Source of the DNA: Alistipes onderdonkii
Lineage (GTDB): Bacteria; Bacteroidota; Bacteroidia; Bacteroidales; Rikenellaceae
Direction of reading: 5' to 3'
DNA length: 64,000 nucleotides
Assembly (NCBI RefSeq): GCF_025145285.1
Contig: NZ_CP102251.1
Span: 62,001 to 126,000, forward strand
The first letter of the stretch is position 1, and each line of letters opens with the position of its first letter. The notes under the pieces were generated by a model. It saw nothing but the letters and a program-made list of their open reading frames with translations, did not search any database and had not been told where the DNA came from. A program made the translations under genes and the position numbers. Positions 54,748-62,111 of the stretch are shown here, one piece after another.

Positions 54748-55511
54748 TGGGTAAGATAAACACGGCGGAACGGGTTTCGCGCGAAATGTCCGACAATTTC
54801 GTCTTCCAGCGGTCGCTGCTGGCCTACCATGCCGCGGCGCAGCGCATCGGCGGCGACGTATTGGAGATCGGCACGGGAGCGGGTTACGGCATCGAGGTGG
54901 TGGCTCCCCATGCACGGAGTTTCATCACGGTAGACAAATTCGCCCCGGCAGCGGAGCTGGCACGGCATCCGCATGTCGAATTCCACCAGGCCGTAGTGCC
55001 GCCGCTGGCATTCGCAGCCAACAGTTTCGATTTCGTGATCTCGTTCCAGGTGATCGAGCATGTGAAGCAGGACATCGAGTTGGTGCGCGAAGTGAAACGG
55101 GTACTGAAACCGGGAGGCAAGTTCATCGTGACGACCCCCAATGCACCGATGTCGCTCACCCGCAACCCGTGGCACGTACGGGAATATACGGCAGAACAGC
55201 TGCAAATCCTGCTGGGGCATGAATTCCGGTCGGTCGAAACCCTCGGGGTCGCAGGCAACGGGAAAGTCATGGAGTACTACGAGCAGAACCGCCGCAGCGT
55301 GGCACGCATCACGCGCTTCGACATCCTGGATCTCCAGCACCGCCTGCCCCGCCGCCTGCTCCAGCTACCCTACGACATCCTGAACCGGATCAACCGCCGG
55401 AAGCTGCTGAAAGCAAATACCGACCTCACCTCCTCGATCCGTATGGAGGATTACCGCATCTGCCCGGTGTCGGACGACTGTTTCGACCTGTTTTACGTGG
55501 CCGAAAAATAG
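54747..55511 (+). CDS. SAM-dependent methyltransferase
   Basis: 254 residues. The class I fold has motif I VLEIGTGAGYGIEVV (about 38-52), an acidic TVDKFAP motif, and DFVISFQVIEHV and LKPGGKFIVTTPN blocks typical of methyltransferase domain 11/25. The C-terminal 80 residues are basic and may bind the acceptor. Substrate unknown. Translationally coupled to the S1 protein, so a role in RNA or translation is possible. Confidence 0.87.
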   Translation: MGKINTAERVSREMSDNFVFQRSLLAYHAAAQRIGGDVLEIGTGAGYGIEVVAPHARSFITVDKFAPAAELARHPHVEFHQAVVPPLAFAANSFDFVISFQVIEHVKQDIELVREVKRVLKPGGKFIVTTPNAPMSLTRNPWHVREYTAEQLQILLGHEFRSVETLGVAGNGKVMEYYEQNRRSVARITRFDILDLQHRLPRRLLQLPYDILNRINRRKLLKANTDLTSSIRMEDYRICPVSDDCFDLFYVAEK

Positions 55512-55833
55512 CCGCTGAGCACCCTCGGATTACAATCGGTTTACTATAAAAAAGAGCAAGCAGCCCCGCATGGGACAGCCGTTTTCAAAACAGGCAAAGG
55601 GTAATATAATGCAAATATCACATTAATAGATATTTAGCATTATATATTCAGAGGTTCAAATGCGGTAATCCCGCATCGAAAGGCAAAGTTCGGAAAGAGT
55701 TGCGTTACCAAATCGTTACCGCGACTTTTTCCGGACTTGTTTTATTAATCGTTTATTTTTCAGTATGTTGCGTTAAATTATCCGGCACTAAATAACTCTA
55801 ATTCACGTATTACGAACAAGCAATTTTAGAGTT
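55512..55833. other. Junction region between chromosome and second mobile element
   Basis: 322 bp, with composition dropping to AT-rich. ATATAATGC-AAATATC (55604-55619) and its near-complement (55629-55645) form an imperfect inverted repeat with one bulged base. GCAAA at 55683-55687 gives a TTTGC core on the minus strand, and two CGTTACC motifs follow (about 55703-55720). This fits the left end of an element with a nearby integrase, but the exact junction is not provable here. Confidence 0.45.
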
Positions 55834-56901
55834 ATGGCAAGAAGCACATTCAAAGTCCTTTTCTATCTGAAAAGGCAAAACGAGAAAAATGGCAAAGTCC
55901 CAATTATGGGACGTATCACCATCAATGGGACAATCTCGCAATTCAGTTGCAAATTGTCTGTTTCCCCGAAATTATGGGATACGAAAGCCAATAAAGCTGC
56001 CGGGAAAAGCATTGCAGCGCAACGTATCAACGAAAAGCTGGAAAACATCAAGACGAACATCGGCAAACAGTATCAGCATATCTGTGACCGGGATTCGTAT
56101 ATCACTGCGGAAAAAGTGAAGAACGCATGGCAAGGTTTCGGGGATGAATATCGCCTGCTGATGCAAACTTTCGATGAGTATTTACAGGATTTCCGGCAGA
56201 AACGTGTCGGTAAAGACCGCGCAGCCTCTACACTTGAAGCTTATACAAGACAACGTAAGCGTCTTGCAAGTTTTCTTCAATACGAATACGGAGTAACGGA
56301 TATTCCGTTCAAAGAGTTGAAACGTGACTTTATCGAAAAGTACGTAATATACCTTTCGACGGTACGGGGTATGTTGCCCGGCACGATTCCCAATGCCGTT
56401 AAGAAACTTCGGCTGATGACTTATACCGCCTTTAAGAACGGCTGGATTCCGATTGACCCGTTCCGCGGATTCCGGGTCATCCCGCAATATCGTGACCGGC
56501 GCTTTTTATCGGAAAAGGAGTTGCAAGCCGTTATAAATGCCAGTTTGCCTAATTGTAAAACAAGGGTTGTACGGGATATATTCGTATTCTGTGCGTTCAC
56601 GGGTTTGAGTTATGCCGATGTGAAGAAACTGACGACGGCGGATATTTATACGGATGACAACAATGAAAGTTGGATTATCGACCACCGGGCCAAGACGGGC
56701 ACACAATTCCGGGTGAAGTTACTGCCTATCGCTAACGCTCTTATAACCCGATATAGTTGCTTGAGCCTTCCCGGCAGTATCATTTTCCCGGTCAAAGACC
56801 GTGATTCGATGAATATGTCGTTACGGCATGTCGCCCGGCACGCCGGATTATCGTTTAACCCCACCATACATGTCGCGAAACATCATACAATCTCTATCTA
56901 A
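55834..56901 (+). pseudogene. Tyrosine recombinase, C-terminally truncated
   Basis: 355 residues. The N-terminal arm-binding domain starts FKVLFYLKRQNEKNGKVPIMGRI. A SAM-like core-binding domain (about 105-205) follows, then the catalytic domain with FTGLSYADVKKL. The position of the first catalytic Arg is Ser, as in IntDOT. The conserved Lys lies in DHRAKTGTQFRVKL. The frame ends at HVAKHHTISI, where the HxxR box should begin, so the catalytic His/Arg and Tyr are missing (about 50-60 residues). Probably inactive. Confidence 0.85.
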
Positions 56902-56906
56902 TTGAA

Positions 56907-56932
56907 AATTAAACAGTTATTTCTGTTTAATT
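56907..56932 (+). terminator. AT-rich hairpin after truncated integrase
   Basis: AATTAAACAG / CTGTTTAATT, a 10-bp perfect stem with a 6-nt loop. It may terminate the integrase transcript; stability is modest because of AT content. Confidence 0.5.
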
Positions 56933-57303
56933 AATATCAGGTAACGATTTAGAAACGAGCGAATTACAATATTCTGTTTTCTTTTGCCTCTGTCAAAGAA
57001 CGATTCTTTCAATGCAAATATACACTTTACTTGTGACAAAAGCAATCTTTTTCTACATTTAATCGACTTACAGTCAGCCTTAAAGAGGGTATCTGGTCTC
57101 ATTCCATCTTCTTCCTCAAAAATAACATAGCAGTCTAAATTGGTTTATGTATGGGATAGGTCTTGTTCATTCGATCCGGTAGACTACTATACATAAAAGT
57201 ATAAAGGCGAGATACGACAAGGAGATGCCATGCTTTTGTGTAAGGGGAATCTCTCTTAGCTTATCGCAGACCATGTATAGCTAAGTGTTTTGAGAATAAA
57301 CAG
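56933..57303. other. AT-rich spacer between two broken integrase genes
   Basis: About 370 bp. No ORF of interest and no recognised motif. It probably marks a deletion or rearrangement joining two integrase loci. Confidence 0.5.
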
Positions 57304-58490
57304 TCTGTAAAAAACGGAAAGACACCGATTATGGGCCGTATCACCATCAATGGAACCCAAGCCGGTTTCAGTTGTAAGAAAGAAGTGTCCCTCGCTTTGT
57401 GGGACGTCAAAACCAACCGGGCCAAAGGCAAGTCCGAGGAGGCCCGTACACTCAATCAGGAGCTTGACAATATCAAGGCGCAAATCACCAGGCACTACCA
57501 GTACATCTGCGACCACGACAGTTTTGTTACAGCCAAGAAAGTCTATAACCGCTATGTCGGCTTCTCAGAGGAATGCCACACCCTTATGAACCTTTTCAGG
57601 GAACAGCTGGAACCGTATAAAAAGAAAATCGGCATAGAGAAAGCCGAAAGCACCTACTGCGGTCTGGTTGCCGATTACAAGAGTCTCCTGCTTTTCATGA
57701 AAAGCAAGAAGAATGCAGAGGATATTGTCATCGAAGAACTTGAGAAATCATTCATCGAGGATTACTACAACTGGATGCTCGGTACATGCGCTTTGGCAAA
57801 CTCCACTGTCTTCGGGCGTGTCAATACCTTGAAGTGGCTGATGTATATCGCGCAGGAAAAAGGCTGGATACGGGTTCATCCGTTCGCATCATTCGAGTGT
57901 ATGCCCGAATACAAGAGGCGTTCTTTCCTTTCCGAAGAGGAACTGCAAAGGATAATCCATATAGAACCGAGATACAAACGCCAGCGTGCCATGCGCGACA
58001 TGTTCCTGTTCATGTGCTTCACCGGTCTTTCCTATGTGGACTTGAAAGCCATAACATACGATAATATCCATACCGACTCCGACGGCGGTACATGGCTGAT
58101 GGGCAACCGTATAAAAACGGGAGTGGCGTATGTCGTAAAATTATTGCCCATTGCTATCGAACTGATTGAAAAATATAGGGGTACGGATGAAAAGAAAGAC
58201 TCCCCGAATGTGTCTTTCCGGTAGGTGAATACAATGCCATGCGGCTCAGTCTTGGAATCATAGGCAGGAAATGCAACTCCGGGGCGAGGTCACCCCGCAC
58301 ATCGGACGCCACGCATTTGCCGTTCTGGCCATACTCAAGGGGATGCTGCTGGAAACTCTTCAGAAAGTGTTTGGGCATAAGTCCATCACATACGTCCTGC
58401 GCATCCATTCACTTGTCCGGCGCAGGCGGGGCAATCTTTTTCTGGAAGTCGCCCATCTGTACGACCAGCGTGCTGACCAGCTTTCTCAAC
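57304..58490 (+). pseudogene. Second tyrosine recombinase, degenerate
   Basis: Homologous to the preceding gene (NGKTPIMGRITINGT ... FTGLSYVDLKAIT) but the normal N-terminal start is absent. The frame reads to 58224 and stops after DSPNVSFR. In a second frame VGEYNAMRLSLGIIGRK continues, and a third frame from 58271 carries HIGRHAFAVLAILKG (the HxxR box) and VFGHKSITY. At least two frameshifts are needed. The catalytic Tyr position reads RIHSLV instead of the usual IYAxV. It is a decayed integrase. Confidence 0.85.
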
Positions 58491-58735
58491 TCCTAATACG
58501 CGCTTGTTTCAATAATTGTCAGTTCCATACTAAAATTCTTTTTAAGATTCTGAATATGCGACAAAGTAACGCACATCCTATATCCTTTCCAAACAGATAA
58601 TATCAGAGTCTTCCGTTGGCGTGCATTGGCGTATCCAACGTTAAAAGAGAAGGTCCTTCACCTGCATCCATGCGGCAACGGAACTTCCATTCCCTTACTT
58701 GTTTTCCATAAATTTATAGGATTAATTTCTGGTGC
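58491..58735. other. Spacer downstream of decayed integrase
   Basis: 245 bp. Only a CGTTGG / CCAACG inverted repeat near 58615-58641 was seen. No gene. Confidence 0.45.
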
Positions 58736-58909
58736 ATGATATTAATAGTCATTATTCTGTCTGCTTTTTTTGCTTGCATAATTGCAGCTAACAGTTATCT
58801 ATTCCAGAACGCATTGTTATGGAAAATGGCAAGCTGTTTTGTTGGTTTATGGATATTGTGTATGATAATTACCGTCTTCGTTTGTCGTAAACTTGAATGC
58901 TCTAATTAA
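58736..58909 (+). CDS. Possible 57-residue membrane protein
   Basis: Two strongly hydrophobic segments (MILIVIILSAFFACIIAA, and FVGLWILCMIITVFVC at about 35-50) are separated by a polar turn, and a short basic tail follows. There is no clear ribosome site or promoter, which is not unusual here. It lies between the broken integrases and the B12 riboswitch promoter. It could be a chance ORF in AT-rich DNA. Confidence 0.35.
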   Translation: MILIVIILSAFFACIIAANSYLFQNALLWKMASCFVGLWILCMIITVFVCRKLECSN

Positions 58910-58960
58910 AACAGTACGGTTGTCATGCTTTGTGTGTTTTATTATAAATATTATGAATTA

Positions 58961-58992
58961 TTTGGAATTGATATGTAATATAGATAATTTTG
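58961..58992 (+). promoter_or_regulatory. Promoter of the cobalamin-riboswitch transcript
   Basis: TTTG (58961-58964), exactly 20 bp, TAATTTTG (58985-58992), a perfect match to the Bacteroidetes consensus. Transcription would start near 58999, directly before the riboswitch. Confidence 0.85.
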
Positions 58993-59002
58993 CAGTCGGG
59001 AA

Positions 59003-59170
59003 ATGGTTTCGGGAGGTTTACGCCTTCCGAATGAAAAGGGAACCCGGTGAAAATCCGGGACAGTACCCGCTGCTGTGAGTCCACAAAAACGGACATCGAA
59101 CTTTTGCCACTGGTGTAATACCGGGAAGGCACGATGACCGGGACGAGTCAGAAGACCTGCCATGACCGGA
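59003..59170 (+). promoter_or_regulatory. Cobalamin riboswitch
   Basis: All hallmark segments occur in order: GGGAACCCGGTGAAAATCC, GGGACAGTACCCGCTGCTGTGA, then TTTGCCACTGG, CCGGGAAGGC, and GAGTCAGAAGACCTGCC. This is the AdoCbl/B12-box aptamer. It should repress the downstream surface-protein operon when cobalamin is plentiful. A terminator 80 bp further on suggests control by premature termination, unless regulation is translational. Confidence 0.95.
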
Positions 59171-59253
59171 ATGAGATTTACACCTGCGGGATATACGGGT
59201 CGTAATCAAATAAGGAATAGCTCATCGGCCATTCAATATTTGAAGACAGACAT

Positions 59254-59292
59254 ATTCCCGTTCGTGTAAGTCCGCACGAACGGGAATTTTTT
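59254..59292 (+). terminator. Intrinsic terminator between riboswitch and first gene
   Basis: ATTCCCGTTCGTG (59254-59266) pairs perfectly with CACGAACGGGAAT (59275-59287) and is followed by TTTTTG. It sits 41 bp before the DUF4465 start codon and is a likely expression platform of the riboswitch. Confidence 0.85.
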
Positions 59293-59333
59293 GTGTTTGT
59301 TAATAATATGTTTTACATTAAAATGAGTGACCT

Positions 59334-60251
59334 ATGAAAAGAAAATTACGCTTTCTGGCAGGTGCCTGTCTATTTACCGCAACCGCCTTGTTCTCTGGCT
59401 GTAGCTCGGACGATGACTTTTTGATGGACCCGGTTGATTCCGGAACTTCGCAAACCCGTGCTGTGACAAATTCGGACGGTACTTTAACTATCACTTTCGA
59501 TGATTTCGATCCCGGCATGTTAGCAGGACCTACCTCGGCCGGAGAAAATCTTTATTCGTACCAAGGGTATCCTCAAGTAACCACCATTTACGACAATACT
59601 CCGGAAGAATATCTCTTCCTTTCAATGTTTAATACTGTAGGTGGAAGCACAGAGTATTCCAGCGGCGGCATCGCACTTTCCAACTGGAACATCCGCTCCA
59701 ATCAGTCGGGAAATACCGGAGACTGGTGGTATTCTTATCTAAACCAATGTTCTGTCTATAACACTGCGGTGGAAGCGGAAGGACAGAATAAGGAAGCCGG
59801 GCACAGCGGTTCCAATTTCGGTGTCGTTTACGGATATGTGGATGCTTACAATCAGGCATGGATGGCTAAACCAGAATTTTATTTCAATGTTCCCCGGAAA
59901 TTGGTCGGCCTGTGGATCTGCAACACCTCATACACTTATGGTGTCATTACTTATGGTAATCAGTTCGGTTCTACGGGGGTAGCGACTCCTCTGAAAGAGA
60001 TGAAAGGGTATTTCCAAGTGAATCTGGAATGTTATGATGCGAATGGCGGTCTGATCCGCACTTACAAACGTCTTTTAGCCGATTATCGTAACGGCCAACA
60101 ACAGGTTGATCCTATCACGACATGGGATTATTGGGAAATCAATGCCGAAGGGGTGCAAAGTGTGAAATTCAACTTCGAGGGTTCGGATTCGGGAGCATAC
60201 GGTTTGAATACTCCGGCTTATATCTGTATTGATGATATCACCATACAATAA
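59334..60251 (+). CDS. DUF4465 surface lipoprotein (possible cobalamin-binding protein)
   Basis: 305 residues. The lipobox is LFSGC (about residue 23). The DUF4465-like domain covers about 50-305, with SSGGIALSNWN, HSGSNFGVVYGY, FNVPRKLVGLWICNTSY and a final CIDDITIQ. As I recall, BtuH-type B12-binding surface proteins of Bacteroides belong to this family; the upstream cobalamin riboswitch makes that role likely here. It is the first gene of the riboswitch-controlled operon. Confidence 0.82.
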   Translation: MKRKLRFLAGACLFTATALFSGCSSDDDFLMDPVDSGTSQTRAVTNSDGTLTITFDDFDPGMLAGPTSAGENLYSYQGYPQVTTIYDNTPEEYLFLSMFNTVGGSTEYSSGGIALSNWNIRSNQSGNTGDWWYSYLNQCSVYNTAVEAEGQNKEAGHSGSNFGVVYGYVDAYNQAWMAKPEFYFNVPRKLVGLWICNTSYTYGVITYGNQFGSTGVATPLKEMKGYFQVNLECYDANGGLIRTYKRLLADYRNGQQQVDPITTWDYWEINAEGVQSVKFNFEGSDSGAYGLNTPAYICIDDITIQ

Positions 60252-60261
60252 AAAGAATACA

Positions 60262-60300
60262 AGGATATCCCTTCTGTCGGGGGTATCCCTGTTATTTTTC
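60262..60300 (+). terminator. Weak attenuator-like hairpin
   Basis: GGATATCCC and GGGGGTATCC can form an imperfect stem, followed by TTATTTTTC. It lies between the first two lipoprotein genes and may reduce readthrough. Confidence 0.4.
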
Positions 60301-60315
60301 TAAAATCCACACATC

Positions 60316-62097
60316 ATGCATCGTTTTCACTATTTTATTATTTCTGCCTGTATGCTGTTCACCTCCTGCAACAAGGATGAAGTCATTACCGAAGAAGTAG
60401 GAGGACAACCTATAATAGAACTTGACAGCGAGACCGGTATTTACACGGTCAAGGTCGATCACGAATTGACTATCGCCCCGACATACCAGAATGTTGAAGA
60501 TGCTCTTTTTGCTTGGACGATAGACGGTACGCTGGTTTCTTCGGGTCCGTCTCTTCAACGTACATGGAATGAATGCGGGGATTTTTATGTCAAACTAAGA
60601 GTAGACAATGCGGAAGGCTATGCCGAAGAGGAACTGAAAGTAGAAGTGAAAGAACTCACCCCTCCGGTCATCTCACTGGCACTACCTTCGCAGGGGCTAA
60701 AAGTCGTCCGGAATACCGATTACACATTTACTCCCGATATTCAGCATTCGGATGTCGAAGGGTTCAAAATCGAATGGGTACGGGAAGGAAAAATCGTTTC
60801 CACCGAGAATACTTATACTTTCAATGAAAAAGAACTCGGTGTTTATACGGTGACAATCAACGCTTCCAATATAGATGGGACAACAACGAAAGACGTAAGC
60901 GTAGAGGTCGTGGAAACGATGCCCTACGTTGTCAAATTCCCGACCCCGTCTTACCTGCAAACATCCACGGACAGGTACACTTTTGCCGACCGTCCTGTTT
61001 TCCTGCGTCCGTTGTTGGAGTATTTCGACAATCCCCGTTTTGAGTGGAGTGTGGACGGTCAGGTCATGGAAGGAGAAGTGGAACGCATGTTCAAGTTCAC
61101 GCCGTCCGCACCCGGAGAATACACCGTCTCCTGTACTGTGTCGGAAGACACACCGACGGAAAAAATAAGCAGGAATATCGACAAAGGGAAAACGGCTGTC
61201 ACTGCCACCGTAAAAGTCGTTTGTGTGGACAAAAAGGAACAAGACGGCTTCCGGGCTTCGGGAAGTTCCAAGCTCTGGAATAAAGTCTATGAATATACCC
61301 CAGCTCCCGGCCAATTTATCAACGAGACGAGCACGATAGGCGGTATGACCGGCAACGAAACATCCCCTGAAGCGGCTGTCGCATGGGCAACACAGCGTTT
61401 GAAAGACAAACTGCACGTCTCTTTAGGTTCTTTCGGGGGTTATATCATCGTCGGCTTCGACCACAGTATTCCCAATTCGGGTAACCAATATGATTTCTGT
61501 GTTCAGGGGAACGCCTTTGACGGCAGTTCCGAACCGGGTATCGTATGGGTCATGCAAGATATAAACGGAAACGGATTGCCGGATGACGAGTGGTACGAAC
61601 TGAAAGGATCTGAAGCAGGCAAGGAAGAAACAATACAGAATTTTGAAGTGACCTATTACCGTCCGGAAGGCAAAAAAATGGATGTCCAATGGATCAGTTC
61701 CGACGGTAGAAACGGCTGGGTAGACTATCTGTCCGCTTATCATACACAAGACTATTATTATCCGGCTTGGATTTCGGAAAACAGTTATACCCTGACAGGC
61801 ACTTGTCTGGCCGCCCGCAACACCCAAGATTCTCAAACCGGTTATTGGGATAATCAGAGTTATGACTGGGGGTACGTGGATAATTTCGGAAACGACCAGA
61901 TAGAAGGCGGCAGTACGGTGGATGGAAGCGGACAAAGGAACGGTTTCAAAATTTCCAATGCCATCCATGCCGATGGAACGGAAGCCAATCTGCAATATAT
62001 TGACTTTATCAAAATACAATGCGGTGTTCTGGCCAAAAGCGGCTGGCTGGGCGAAGTTTCTACGGAGGTATTTTCTTTTGAGGATCTAACCAAATAA
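60316..62097 (+). CDS. PKD-like cell-surface lipoprotein of the B12 locus
   Basis: 593 residues. The lipobox is LFTSC (about residue 18). Three Ig/PKD-like domains lie at about 30-118 (FAWTIDGTLVSSGPSLQRTW), 120-205 (FKIEWVREGKIVSTENTYTF) and 210-310 (FEWSVDGQVMEGEVERMFKF). The C-terminal domain of about 280 residues carries GGYIIVGFDHSIPNSG and DINGNGLPDDEWYEL, an acidic calcium-loop-like motif. Such proteins accompany DUF4465 proteins in Bacteroides cobalamin loci. Likely a surface capture or scaffold protein. Confidence 0.8.
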   Translation: MHRFHYFIISACMLFTSCNKDEVITEEVGGQPIIELDSETGIYTVKVDHELTIAPTYQNVEDALFAWTIDGTLVSSGPSLQRTWNECGDFYVKLRVDNAEGYAEEELKVEVKELTPPVISLALPSQGLKVVRNTDYTFTPDIQHSDVEGFKIEWVREGKIVSTENTYTFNEKELGVYTVTINASNIDGTTTKDVSVEVVETMPYVVKFPTPSYLQTSTDRYTFADRPVFLRPLLEYFDNPRFEWSVDGQVMEGEVERMFKFTPSAPGEYTVSCTVSEDTPTEKISRNIDKGKTAVTATVKVVCVDKKEQDGFRASGSSKLWNKVYEYTPAPGQFINETSTIGGMTGNETSPEAAVAWATQRLKDKLHVSLGSFGGYIIVGFDHSIPNSGNQYDFCVQGNAFDGSSEPGIVWVMQDINGNGLPDDEWYELKGSEAGKEETIQNFEVTYYRPEGKKMDVQWISSDGRNGWVDYLSAYHTQDYYYPAWISENSYTLTGTCLAARNTQDSQTGYWDNQSYDWGYVDNFGNDQIEGGSTVDGSGQRNGFKISNAIHADGTEANLQYIDFIKIQCGVLAKSGWLGEVSTEVFSFEDLTK

Positions 62098-62111
62098 TAA
62101 AAATTACAAGT

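Noticed and set aside
55650..55680. tRNA-like T-arm string (GGTTCAAATGC) near the junction of the second element
   Set aside because: No acceptor stem, D-arm or anticodon arm can be built around it, so integration into a tRNA gene is not supported.
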